The position numbers and the translations under genes were made by a program. Shown here one piece after another: positions 1 through 7,450 of a DNA stretch of 64,000 nt (positions within the stretch are counted from its first letter, which is position 1; every line of letters begins with the position of its first letter). Origin of the DNA: Actinomycetaceae bacterium (lineage in GTDB: Bacteria; Actinomycetota; Actinomycetes; Actinomycetales; Actinomycetaceae); NCBI GenBank assembly GCA_030537735.1, contig JAUNVG010000004.1, positions 1 to 64,000 on the forward strand, read 5' to 3'. A model generated the notes under the pieces. The model saw only the letters and a program-made list of their open reading frames with translations. It was not told the DNA's origin and ran no database searches.

Positions 1-55
1 GAGCAGTTGCCTTCTAAGCAATTGGTCGCAGGTTCGAATCCTGTCGGGGGTGCCA
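1..55 (+). tRNA. tRNA-Arg(UCU), 3' portion
   Basis: The window opens inside a tRNA. The anticodon arm pairs positions 6-10 with 18-22 around a seven-base loop (11-17), with anticodon TCT at 13-15, which reads Arg AGA. The T arm pairs 28-32 with 40-44 around the loop TTCGAAT. The 3' acceptor strand is at 45-51, the discriminator G at 52, and CCA is encoded at 53-55. The acceptor 5' strand and most of the D arm lie before the window. Confidence 0.85.
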
Positions 56-107
56 AAGACTCTCCTGCTATGCCACCTACTTCACCCCCTGTGAGAAGGA
101 GGATTCA

Positions 108-851
108 ATGACGAAAACAGCAGTGGTAACGGGGGCTTCCTCCGGCATCGGATGGGCCTGTGCAGCTGCCCTACAAGCCGCCGGCTGGCAGGTGGTGGCG
201 GTAGCGCGCAGAAAAGAACGCTTAGCTCAGTTAGCGGCGCAGACGGGCTGTGAATACGTGGCTGCGGATTTAACTAAGGACGCCGGTATCGACACTGTCA
301 CTGAGTATCTTGACGGGCGCGCAGTGCAAGTGTTGGTAAATAACGCCGGGGGCGCCTTCGGAGTTGATTCGATTGCCGAGGCCGTGGTGGAGCGTTGGCA
401 GCACATGTTCGAAATCAATGTGCTCGCTACCGTTAAGATCACCCGCGCCCTGCTCCCGGCGATGCGGCGCGAAGGTGGCACGATTGTTTTCATTACCTCC
501 ACCGCCGCCCACGACACCTATCCGGGAGGTGGCGGCTACGTGGCTGCTAAACACGCTGAGCGCGTTATCCCCCTGACTATGCGCCAAGAGCTGGCGGGTG
601 AGCCGGTACGGATAGTTGAGATAGCCCCAGGTATGGTGCACACCGAAGAGTTTTCTTTAAATCGTTTGGGATCGCAGGAAAAAGCTGACGCGGTCTACGC
701 CGGTGTGCAAAGCCCGTTGCAAGCGGCTGATGTTGCTGAAGCTGTTCGCTGGTGTGTGCAGCTACCGGCCCACGTCAATATTGATTCGATGATTATTCGC
801 CCGGTGGAGCAAGCCACCAACACCCTCACCAAACGCCTGCGTAAGCCTTAG
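108..851 (+). CDS. Short-chain dehydrogenase/reductase (SDR, YdfG-like)
   Basis: A 247-residue classical SDR oxidoreductase, probably cytoplasmic and NADP-dependent. The Rossmann glycine motif TGASSGIG is at residues 8-15, NNAG at 78-81, the catalytic Asn in FEIN near 104, Ser near 131, and YVAAK (Tyr144, Lys148). All four catalytic residues are therefore present. The arginine pair just after the second beta strand (VARRKER) suggests NADP rather than NAD. Overall it resembles the YdfG group of 3-hydroxy acid dehydrogenases, but the substrate cannot be told from sequence. A strong ribosome binding site (AAGGAGG) precedes the ATG. The gene stands alone between a tRNA and a bidirectional terminator. 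Confidence 0.88.
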   Translation: MTKTAVVTGASSGIGWACAAALQAAGWQVVAVARRKERLAQLAAQTGCEYVAADLTKDAGIDTVTEYLDGRAVQVLVNNAGGAFGVDSIAEAVVERWQHMFEINVLATVKITRALLPAMRREGGTIVFITSTAAHDTYPGGGGYVAAKHAERVIPLTMRQELAGEPVRIVEIAPGMVHTEEFSLNRLGSQEKADAVYAGVQSPLQAADVAEAVRWCVQLPAHVNIDSMIIRPVEQATNTLTKRLRKP

Positions 852-932
852 TTTCGCGCTCGCGCCCCTACCCCGAGGGCGGTTGCATACCAGTTCGCAA
901 AGCAGACGCAATTAAAAGGCAGACACAATTAA

Positions 933-964
933 GCGGTGGGGAGGAACTAAATCCTCCCCACCGC
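933..964. terminator. Bidirectional intrinsic terminator between the SDR gene and rpmF
   Basis: A perfect 13-bp stem, 933-945 with 952-964 (GCGGTGGGGAGGA and its complement), has a six-base loop. T-rich sequence follows on the plus strand (TTTGCGTTTT), and the minus strand exits into TTAATTG. It lies between converging genes and can stop both. Confidence 0.85.
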
Positions 965-983
965 TTTGCGTTTTGTGTAAGCG

Positions 984-1154
984 TTAGTCGTCGAGCTCAA
1001 TAGCTCCAGTCTTGTACGCTTTCACCAGGCGACGCGGCACCCGAATGTCACGGCCCTGGACGCGGATGGAGACCAACTCGGTGACCTCTGCCTTCCACGT
1101 CGAGCGACGCGTGCGGGTGTTCGACCGGGACATTTTACGCTTAGGTACAGCCAT
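984..1154 (-). CDS. rpmF: 50S ribosomal protein L32, cysteine-free form
   Basis: A 56-residue protein beginning [18 protein letters not shown], the standard start of bacterial L32, and ending IELDD. It contains no cysteine, so the zinc ribbon found in cysteine-bearing L32 is absent; it matches the zinc-independent form that actinobacteria carry. It is the last gene of the leftward cluster rpmB-rpsN-rpmE-rpmF, about 150 bases after rpmE, with a perfect hairpin between. A strong terminator follows. The start is the ATG at 1154. Confidence 0.93.
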   Translation of the reverse strand: MAVPKRKMSRSNTRTRRSTWKAEVTELVSIRVQGRDIRVPRRLVKAYKTGAIELDD

Positions 1155-1202
1155 TGTCCTTGCCGCTCCTTCACTGTCGAGAAAATATTACTGAACACAC
1201 TC

Positions 1203-1227
1203 AACTTTGCCATGCCGAGGCAAAGTT
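1203..1227. other. Perfect 9-bp inverted repeat between rpmE and rpmF
   Basis: AACTTTGCC (1203-1211) and GGCAAAGTT (1219-1227) flank a seven-base loop. In the minus-strand transcript the hairpin lies between the rpmE stop and the rpmF start. No long T tract follows in that direction, so it may be a weak attenuator, an RNA processing or stability element, or an operator. Confidence 0.45.
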
Positions 1228-1305
1228 TTGCCACTTCTGACGGTACTGCACGAATGTGATATTCGACGCGCAAGCGTCTTCACACCCGGTGCGACTAAGT
1301 TTTCC

Positions 1306-1554
1306 TTAGCGACGCTTCCCGTAGCGAGCGTAGAACTTCTCGACGCGGCCTTCGGTGTCCAGGACGCGGCCCTTGCCGGTCCAGAACGGGTGCGAGGCGG
1401 AGGAGACTTCCACGTCAATCACCGGGTAGGTGTTGCCATCTTCCCACTCAATGGTGGTGTCAGAGGTGCGAGTGGACCGAGTTAGGAACGCAAAATCGCC
1501 GGCTTTGTCTCGGAATACGACCGGTGCGTAGGTGGGGTGAATCCCGTCTTTCAC
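1306..1554 (-). CDS. rpmE2: 50S ribosomal protein L31 type B (zinc-independent)
   Basis: An 82-residue L31 with the opening MKDGIHPTY and the type B block [12 protein letters not shown]. No cysteine is present, so the CxxC zinc site of type A L31 is missing. The start is GTG at 1554, with GAAAGGA eight bases upstream as ribosome binding site. It lies 22 bases after rpsN and forms one transcription unit with it. Type B L31 is typically made under zinc limitation, allowing zinc-carrying L31 to be replaced. No second rpmE is seen at the rho-prfA position where actinobacteria usually keep the zinc form. Confidence 0.93.
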   Translation of the reverse strand: MKDGIHPTYAPVVFRDKAGDFAFLTRSTRTSDTTIEWEDGNTYPVIDVEVSSASHPFWTGKGRVLDTEGRVEKFYARYGKRR

Positions 1555-1576
1555 AGTATTGATCCTTTCGGGAGTG

Positions 1577-1882
1577 TTACCAAGAAGACTTGGTCACGCC
1601 GGGCAGCTCGCCGCGCAGCGCCATTTCGCGGAACTGAACACGCGAAAGACCAAATTTTCCAACATATCCACGCGGGCGCCCATCGTTCACACCGCGGTTA
1701 CGGACGCGGGTGGGAGAGGCATCACGCGGTAGGGCGTGCAGCTTCGCCATGGCTTCGGCGCGCTCTTCCTCGCTCAGGTGCGGGTTGACGCTGTCAGCCT
1801 TGTACTTGGCGCGACGCTCAGCGTAACGCTCCACAATGGCTTGGCGCTTCTTGTTAGCGGCAATCTTGGATTTCTTGGCCAC
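1577..1882 (-). CDS. rpsN: 30S ribosomal protein S14, long zinc-independent form
   Basis: A 101-residue S14 that starts [14 protein letters not shown] and ends with the conserved block [19 protein letters not shown]. The length (about 100 instead of 61) and the absence of CxxC pairs identify the cysteine-less form, which needs no zinc. The start is GTG at 1882; its first base overlaps the last base of the rpmB stop codon, so the two are likely translationally coupled. Confidence 0.94.
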   Translation of the reverse strand: MAKKSKIAANKKRQAIVERYAERRAKYKADSVNPHLSEEERAEAMAKLHALPRDASPTRVRNRGVNDGRPRGYVGKFGLSRVQFREMALRGELPGVTKSSW

Positions 1883-2118
1883 TAGAACTTCTCCCCTCGC
1901 TGCTTCATCTTGGCGACGGCAGCATCGATTCCGATCTTGTCAATGACCTTGATTCCACGGGCACTGACGTTGATCGTGATGTTCCGCCCCAAGGAGGGAA
2001 CATAGTACTTCTTGCGCTGGACGTTAACATCCCAGCGACGGTTGGTTCGCTTGTGAGAGTGTGACACGCTCTTCCCGAATCCGGGGCGCGCGCCAGTGAC
2101 TTGGCAGTATCGACTCAT
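1882..2118 (-). CDS. rpmB: 50S ribosomal protein L28, form without a CxxC pair
   Basis: A 78-residue L28: [15 protein letters not shown] then [13 protein letters not shown], with C-terminal [16 protein letters not shown]. Only one cysteine (C5) remains where zinc-binding L28 has CxxC, so it probably does not bind zinc. It is the first gene of the four-gene ribosomal cluster. The upstream region (2119-2249) is shared with the divergent yigZ; it holds GGGAC-N7-GTCCC around 2158-2175 but no convincing AT-rich Zur palindrome was seen. rpmG, which often sits between rpmB and rpsN in such clusters, is absent. Confidence 0.93.
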   Translation of the reverse strand: MSRYCQVTGARPGFGKSVSHSHKRTNRRWDVNVQRKKYYVPSLGRNITINVSARGIKVIDKIGIDAAVAKMKQRGEKF

Positions 2119-2249
2119 GGTGGCAATTATCGAGAAAGGTTATCGGCATTTCAAGCTGGGACAGGGTAAGTCCCACCACACTTTGGGCACAGTGCGACTT
2201 TCATCGCGCCTTCGGTGGGTGTGAGACAATCGATCTTGGAGGTCAACTT

Positions 2250-2900
2250 ATGCGCAGTCTGCGAGCCAAAACCCGCGTTCGCCACGAAATCGTCATCCAA
2301 CGTTCACGATTTATCGCATCGCTTGGGCACACTCCCTCTGAGCATGCCGCCCGTCAGTTTATCACGTCTGTGCGTGAAGAGTTTCCTGACGCCACCCACA
2401 ACTGCTCAGCTTTCGTGGTTAAACCCGAAGATTCTAATGAGATTGGTCACTCTAACGACGATGGAGAGCCCTCAGGCACAGCTGGCATGCCGATGCTGGA
2501 GGTTTTACGGCGAAATAATATGGTCAATGTCACGGCCGTAGTGACACGCTATTTCGGGGGCACACTACTTGGAGCCGGCGGCTTGGTACGGGCATACTCC
2601 ACCTCGGTTTCGGAAACTCTCCAACGCGCCTCGACTGTGAAACTCGAACACTGGGAACAATGGGACGTGCAACTGCCCCACAGCGCCGCCGGTAAGTTCC
2701 ACGCCCAAGTCCACCAACAAGGCGGCGAAGTAGTGGACACCACCTACACCGAAGTGGTGCAGGTGAGCTACATTTGTCCGCCCGCGGTAAGTAGCCAGCT
2801 ACTCACCCAAGTGGCGGAGTTAACCTCCGGGCAAAGTCAACCACTTTTTGTTTCCCAAAAGCTGGTTGAAATCGACGAAGCCAGCGGTCGCCCTATATGA
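2250..2900 (+). CDS. YigZ/IMPACT family protein (UPF0029)
   Basis: A 216-residue member of the YigZ/IMPACT family. It has the signature DDGEPSGTAGMPML (residues 70-83) and the block VTRYFGGTLLGAGGL (about 98-112), followed by a C-terminal ferredoxin-like region. Family members are associated with translation control in eukaryotes (IMPACT); the bacterial role is not firmly known. The start is ATG with GGAGG seven bases before it. A -10-like GACAAT (2225-2230) suggests transcription starts about ten bases before that site, so this gene has a short leader. It is divergent from the ribosomal cluster. Confidence 0.88.
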   Translation: MRSLRAKTRVRHEIVIQRSRFIASLGHTPSEHAARQFITSVREEFPDATHNCSAFVVKPEDSNEIGHSNDDGEPSGTAGMPMLEVLRRNNMVNVTAVVTRYFGGTLLGAGGLVRAYSTSVSETLQRASTVKLEHWEQWDVQLPHSAAGKFHAQVHQQGGEVVDTTYTEVVQVSYICPPAVSSQLLTQVAELTSGQSQPLFVSQKLVEIDEASGRPI

Positions 2901-3011
2901 TCGTAAACGTGATTTCTACTGTCTTGCTTCCAGCCGCCGGCACACCTGGATCTGCCGCGTTCCTTCGGCTGCAAGTTAGGCTGCGCGACATCTGCGGTAC
3001 CAAGGCTGACC

Positions 3012-3151
3012 ACCGGTGTATTTAGGGGTATAGCGTTTAGTTCCCTAGCGTGCTATCCCCCGTTACATCCTTCATTTAGCGATTCAAAAAATACCCCTAG
3101 TCAACCGGTAAGCGGCGCCTCTAAGCCCAACTTAACGCCGCGTCTTAAGGC
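3012..3151 (+). promoter_or_regulatory. Structured leader upstream of cysK with mutually exclusive pairings
   Basis: The 270-base gap before cysK holds several nested complementarities. A long-range pairing joins ACCGGT (3012-3017) plus TAGGGGTAT (3023-3031) with ATACCCCTA (3091-3099) plus ACCGGT (3104-3109), giving 6+9 bp separated by a small internal loop. A competing local hairpin joins GGGGTATAGC (3025-3034) with GCTATCCCC (3052-3060), with one bulge. A further hairpin GCGGCG/CGCCGC (3112-3117 with 3136-3141) lies just before the weak ribosome binding site. The pattern resembles a switching leader such as an attenuator or riboswitch. No known class was recognised. Confidence 0.4.
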
Positions 3152-3170
3152 AGAAAGAAAACTTCAAACT

Positions 3171-4100
3171 ATGTCCTTCTATCCAGACATCACCAAAACT
3201 ATCGGCCACACTCCCCTGGTGCAGCTATCGCGGTTGTTCCCCGGCTCCACGCGGGTACTGGCCAAGATCGAATCCTTTAACCCCGGTGGCTCGGTGAAAG
3301 ACCGCGTCGCCCTCGCCATTGTGGAAGCCGCTGAAGCCAGCGGCGCCCTCCCCCCGGGTGGCACCTTGGTGGAAGCCACCTCCGGCAATACCGGTGTAGG
3401 ACTGGCGATGGTGGGCGCTGCGCGCGGCTATCGCGTGGTTATCGCCATGCCTGCGTCCATGAGCCGCGAACGCCGCCTGTTGATGCGAGCCTACGGCGCA
3501 GAAGTGATCCTAACCGACCCGCAAAGTGGGATGGCAGGAGCGGTAGAGGCCGCGGAGCGCATCGTCGCCCAGCGGCCCGGCGCAGTCCTCGCATCCCAGT
3601 TCAACAACCCCGCCAACCCTCACGCTCACTACCTGCGTACCGGCGCGGAGATTTGGGAACAAACCGGAGGCGAGGTTGACGTGGTGGTCGCCGGAGTCGG
3701 CACCGGGGGCACCATTTCAGGTGTGGGTAAAGCCCTGCGTGAACGAGGCAGCGCGACCCAGCTAGTGGCAGTGGAGCCCGCCGAGTCCGCGTTGATCACT
3801 ACCGGTGAGGCCGGTCCGCACGGGATTCAAGGCATCGGAGCTAACTTCATCCCTGACAACTACGATGCTTCGGTAGTTGATCAGGTACTTGCCGTAACCA
3901 CCGCTGAAGCTATGGAATACGCTCGTAAAGTTGCCGCCACAGAAGGGATCCTAGTGGGGATTTCCTCAGGAGCAGCACTGGCGGCAGTCGCGCAGCTACT
4001 TCGCGACCACCAACTAGAGGGTAAAACTGTGGTAGTGGTGCTACCCGACACCGGTGAGCGCTATCTATCCACCGCGCTTTGGTCGGATCTAGATGCTTAG
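3171..4100 (+). CDS. cysK: Cysteine synthase (O-acetylserine sulfhydrylase)
   Basis: A 309-residue PLP enzyme that makes cysteine from O-acetylserine and sulfide in the cytoplasm. The PLP lysine is K43 in NPGGSVKDR; the substrate loop is EATSGNTG (68-75), and the phosphate-binding loop is GTGGTISG near residue 180. Length and motifs are typical of the CysK/CysM fold. The adjacent serine acetyltransferase, 17 bases downstream, makes its substrate, so cysK-cysE form an operon and the CysK assignment is favoured over cystathionine beta-synthase. The ribosome binding site is weak (AGAAAGAAAA), and the gene follows an unusually structured leader. Confidence 0.95.
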   Translation: MSFYPDITKTIGHTPLVQLSRLFPGSTRVLAKIESFNPGGSVKDRVALAIVEAAEASGALPPGGTLVEATSGNTGVGLAMVGAARGYRVVIAMPASMSRERRLLMRAYGAEVILTDPQSGMAGAVEAAERIVAQRPGAVLASQFNNPANPHAHYLRTGAEIWEQTGGEVDVVVAGVGTGGTISGVGKALRERGSATQLVAVEPAESALITTGEAGPHGIQGIGANFIPDNYDASVVDQVLAVTTAEAMEYARKVAATEGILVGISSGAALAAVAQLLRDHQLEGKTVVVVLPDTGERYLSTALWSDLDA

Positions 4101-4117
4101 TGGCAAGGAGTTAAACG

Positions 4118-4702
4118 GTGCATAACAGTGAAATCAGCCTGTTTTCTCTGATTCGCGAGGACGTGGCCAACGCCCGCCAACGCGACCCGGCGGCGCGCTC
4201 TTGGTTAGAGATCGTCCTCGCCTACCCGGGGGTCCACGCAGTCTGGGCCCATCGCTTCGCCCACCGCCTGTGGCATCGCGGCATGCGCACCCTAGCGCGC
4301 ACTATATCCTCCCACGCGCGCGTGATAACGGGGATAGATATCCACCCGGCAGCGGTTATCTCCCGGCGCGTCTTCATAGATCACGGCACCGGTGTGGTGA
4401 TCGGAGAAACCGCGCAGGTGGGCGAGGACGTGGTGATCTTCCACGGAGTCACCCTCGGGGGCGTCGCGATGGTGCAAGGAAAGCGCCACCCCACCGTCGG
4501 TTCACACGTGATGATAGGGGCGGGAGCGAAAGTACTTGGCCCCATCACCGTCGGTGACGGGGCCAAGATTGGAGCCAATGCGGTGGTGGTTAAGGATGTG
4601 CCAGCCGAACATGTGGCGATTGGGATTCCGGCGAAGACTCAACCGATTTGTAAAGAATCACGCCAAGCCGACCTGATTGTTGACCCCACGCTATACATTT
4701 GA
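4118..4702 (+). CDS. cysE: Serine O-acetyltransferase
   Basis: A 194-residue serine acetyltransferase that acetylates L-serine with acetyl-CoA, the first step of cysteine synthesis. The short N-terminal helical region ([16 protein letters not shown]) is followed by left-handed beta-helix hexapeptide repeats, with the family blocks [21 protein letters not shown] and FHGVTLGG that carry the catalytic His/Asp. It is of the short form common in Gram-positive bacteria. It is cotranscribed with cysK; AAGGAG precedes the GTG start. Confidence 0.95.
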   Translation: MHNSEISLFSLIREDVANARQRDPAARSWLEIVLAYPGVHAVWAHRFAHRLWHRGMRTLARTISSHARVITGIDIHPAAVISRRVFIDHGTGVVIGETAQVGEDVVIFHGVTLGGVAMVQGKRHPTVGSHVMIGAGAKVLGPITVGDGAKIGANAVVVKDVPAEHVAIGIPAKTQPICKESRQADLIVDPTLYI

Positions 4703-4715
4703 GCATTGACCTCAC

Positions 4716-6038
4716 CTAAGCCCCCAGCGCCTGGCGTTGCCACCAGCGGCTCCCCTCCCCGGCTAAAAGCACTAGCGCTACACCGAGTACCAGTATCCCC
4801 AGGGCGGCGAAGATGGAGCTTAACCGCAGCACCTGCATGGAAAGTGGCAAGCTAAAGACCAACCCGAGGATGAAGGCGGTTCCCACCGTTATCAGCATCG
4901 GGAAGGAAACTTCCCAGCGGCGGGCGCGGTCTAGGAAAGCTGGGGATGCTCCCAGGTGTATGAGCGCACGCAGTTGCGCAGCTGAATCCAAGGCGCGCGC
5001 GCTTTGGTTGCTGAGTGTGGAGATCGCTGCCAAAAGGAACGTGAAGCTAAAGACAATCAGCATTCCCAAGATCAGGTCGTGGGAAATCACCAAATCGTAA
5101 TCGGTTTCTTGATAGGAACTTATCGCTGAGATGGTGGGTACCGTGGTGGCGACGATGAACGCCACCAGCGCTAGCGCCCCGAAGGAACGCCACTGGGTGC
5201 GGGGGTTGTCGATGATTCTGCGGGCGGCCACCAAAGCCGCCGGGCTAGCCGAAAACGCTGCCATGAGGCGCCCACCCAAAGCGATGGTCACCACCCCGAT
5301 GAAGTGGATCATGAGCAGCACCAAAGCCAGTATCGCCACTCCCACGCCGATGCCCAGTGCGACTGATAGACGCAGCATCATCTGCGCTGGCCAAAACCAG
5401 ATGAGTAGTATGCCCACCAGCACCAGCAGGCTCTTTTTCGACACTTTCGCAGCTTCTGAACGCCGCAAAACCCCAAGCACCCCGATGTCAAGAGGACGCA
5501 GTGCCAGCCACGCAGAAACCGTTACGATCACCGTGGTGAGCGCTAGGCAAAGTAACGCAAGCTCCACCCCCAGCCACATTTCCTGCCAGGAGATGTAGGT
5601 GTCTTGAAACTTAGCGAACTGCCAAAGTGGCATGGTCAGCAGGTAAAGCGCGAAACCCGCTGCCAGTCCCACGCCGGCAACTAGGAGGGTATCTACTAAG
5701 CTCGCCTGTTTCACTTGGCGCGGACTCAGCCCCAGCAGTCGCATTACCCCTAAGTGCTGGGTGCGACGCAAAAGGCCAAGTCGGGCGGCAGTGGCGCTGG
5801 CCGAGAATATCGGGATTATCGTCAGTGTCACCGCTACTGCGGCGCAGAAAAGATAGAAGCGTTCGGACATGAAGTCGTTACGCGGGTGGTAGTAGCGGTT
5901 AACAAACATATTGGCCCCGCCCACCACGGTTAGTAACAGTGCGAAAGGCAACGCCAAAGATATCGTCATGAGGACGGTGGTGGCGCGGTCACGACCTCGC
6001 CGCAGGTAGTGGGCGCACACGCGCACGGGCGTATTCAC
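4716..6038 (-). CDS. ABC transporter permease, FtsX/MacB-like
   Basis: A 440-residue membrane protein with about ten predicted hydrophobic segments, starting near residue 22 and ending near 430. It shows the MacB/FtsX-type arrangement and an N-terminal basic stretch (YLRRGRDRATTV). The start codon overlaps the stop of the ATPase gene by four bases (ATGA), so the two subunits are coupled. Such pairs export peptides or antibiotics, or move lipoproteins; no substrate can be inferred. It is convergent with cysE, 13 bases away. Confidence 0.8.
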   Translation of the reverse strand: MNTPVRVCAHYLRRGRDRATTVLMTISLALPFALLLTVVGGANMFVNRYYHPRNDFMSERFYLFCAAVAVTLTIIPIFSASATAARLGLLRRTQHLGVMRLLGLSPRQVKQASLVDTLLVAGVGLAAGFALYLLTMPLWQFAKFQDTYISWQEMWLGVELALLCLALTTVIVTVSAWLALRPLDIGVLGVLRRSEAAKVSKKSLLVLVGILLIWFWPAQMMLRLSVALGIGVGVAILALVLLMIHFIGVVTIALGGRLMAAFSASPAALVAARRIIDNPRTQWRSFGALALVAFIVATTVPTISAISSYQETDYDLVISHDLILGMLIVFSFTFLLAAISTLSNQSARALDSAAQLRALIHLGASPAFLDRARRWEVSFPMLITVGTAFILGLVFSLPLSMQVLRLSSIFAALGILVLGVALVLLAGEGSRWWQRQALGA

Positions 6039-6775
6039 AGTTCCCCCTCCAGCGATTTAATCTGCCCATCTTCCATCCGGATGATCCACTGCAAAGCGGC
6101 CGCCACGCCCTCGTCGTGGGTCACTACCACCAGGGTGGAACCGCTCGCCTTACAAGCTGCAGTCAGGGCCGCCATCACTTCCCTACTGGTTCCCTGGTCC
6201 AAAGCGCCAGTGGGTTCATCAGCAAATACCACCGCCGGGCGGGTAGCGATAGCCCGCGCAATCGCCACCCTCTGTGCCTGCCCGCCAGAAAGCTGACCGG
6301 GGCGGAACCGGCCTAGTTCACCCAGCCCCAGGCTCGCAAGTGCCGAGCGCGCAGCTTCCTTGGCGGCTGCCTTCGGCACCCCATTCAGCATCAGTGGCAG
6401 CGCCACGTTCTCTTCATTACTGAGCTCCGGCAGTAGCTGGCCGTCTTGGAACACGAAGCCGAACCTCTCCAAACGAAGTCGAGAAGTGTGCTTCTCACTC
6501 AAGGTATTCAGCTGCGTGTCATCCACCCACACTTGCCCGCCGGTGGGTGTCAAGATCCCGGCAAGCACGTGCAAAAGGGTGGATTTACCACTTCCCGACG
6601 GCCCCATAATGGCAAGTTGACATCCGGCAGGAATATCCAGGTCAATCCCGCGCAAGGCAGGTACCTGTACCTGGTCACGGTAGAAAGTATGTATCAGGGA
6701 GCGCGCACGCAGGTGACCCCCGCTAACGGGCGCAGCGCAGTTCCCCCCTCCGGGGGCAGGTGTTGCAGTCATCAT
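6035..6775 (-). CDS. ABC transporter ATP-binding protein (LolD/MacB-type)
   Basis: A 246-residue ATPase. Walker A is GPSGSGKS (58-65), the Q loop is FVFQDGQLLPELS, the signature is LSGGQ (162-166), Walker B is AVVFADE (181-187), and the switch His is in VVVTHDE. The sequence groups with the LolD/MacB/FtsE class that pairs with FtsX-like permeases, matching its partner. The open frame extends upstream to 6904, but the alignment-like part begins after the two ATGs at 6775/6772, so the start is placed there. No clear ribosome binding site is present, and TAAGAC lies eight bases upstream, so the transcript may be leaderless. Confidence 0.85.
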   Translation of the reverse strand: MMTATPAPGGGNCAAPVSGGHLRARSLIHTFYRDQVQVPALRGIDLDIPAGCQLAIMGPSGSGKSTLLHVLAGILTPTGGQVWVDDTQLNTLSEKHTSRLRLERFGFVFQDGQLLPELSNEENVALPLMLNGVPKAAAKEAARSALASLGLGELGRFRPGQLSGGQAQRVAIARAIATRPAVVFADEPTGALDQGTSREVMAALTAACKASGSTLVVVTHDEGVAAALQWIIRMEDGQIKSLEGEL

Positions 6776-6931
6776 GCTTTTAAGTCTTACCCGCGCCCCC
6801 TTGCCACCACTATTGGGAGAGCGCCCGATTTGTCCCTGGTTTTTAGGCGTTGCACTCAGGGGGTTCACCGAGGGGAAAAATAGTAATCCGACTGCAATCG
6901 TCAAATGCCCGCTTATCGTGCCATCACCACG

Positions 6932-6937
6932 TAGGCT
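6932..6937 (+). promoter_or_regulatory. -10 box of the leaderless GNAT gene
   Basis: TAGGCT ends six bases before the ATG at 6944 and no ribosome binding site is visible, as expected for leaderless transcription. Confidence 0.45.
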
Positions 6938-6943
6938 TAAGGT

Positions 6944-7441
6944 ATGTCACAGCTCACATTACACGCGCACCTAGATGCGCTCGCCGGGATCGACCGCCCG
7001 GCGGGGATTGAGTTGGCGACGCTCACCCGCTACGACATCCCCGCCCTCGCCGCCCTCTACCTGGTGGCCTACGACTCCCCAGAAATCGCCGAAAACCTCT
7101 TCGAAGCCATCGACGAGATGCGAATGTCTTTCGATGGCGCCTTCGGTCAGGTACTAGACGATTCTTTCGTCGGAGCCTGGCTGGAGGGGGAACTAGTCGG
7201 AGCCATCCTAGTCACCGTAGATCCACCTTGGGACGACGTTGAAGGCCCCTTCATCATTGACCTAATGGTGGCTCCCGAACACCGCGGACGCGGAATCGCC
7301 ACCGCCCTCATTGGAGAGGCCGCCGAACGCATCGGTAACGCAGGTTATCAAAGCGTGGGGCTGCGCGTCGACCTCAAACAGGCTCAAGCCGCTGCCCGCC
7401 TCTACGACTACCTAGGATTCGAACAGGTCAACTCACGCTAG
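6944..7441 (+). CDS. GNAT family N-acetyltransferase
   Basis: A 165-residue acetyltransferase of the GNAT fold. The acetyl-CoA pyrophosphate loop is in the block VAPEHRGRGIATALI (about residues 108-122), followed by the C-terminal motif LRVDLKQAQAAARLYDYLGFE. The N-terminal region (TLTRYDIPALAALYLVAYDSPE) is usual for acceptor binding. The acceptor, whether protein or small molecule, is unknown. It is divergent from the ABC transporter and convergent with the Nei gene. Confidence 0.82.
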   Translation: MSQLTLHAHLDALAGIDRPAGIELATLTRYDIPALAALYLVAYDSPEIAENLFEAIDEMRMSFDGAFGQVLDDSFVGAWLEGELVGAILVTVDPPWDDVEGPFIIDLMVAPEHRGRGIATALIGEAAERIGNAGYQSVGLRVDLKQAQAAARLYDYLGFEQVNSR

Positions 7442-7450
7442 TAGCAAACG

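Noticed and set aside
2119-2249. Zur operator before rpmB
   Set aside because: The only inverted repeat seen is GGGAC-N7-GTCCC; the AT-rich palindrome expected for Zur is not evident.
2988-3003. Minus-strand TGGTACCGC resembling the T-box core
   Set aside because: It lies on the strand opposite to cysK, has no stem I or antiterminator context, and no suitable minus-strand gene follows.
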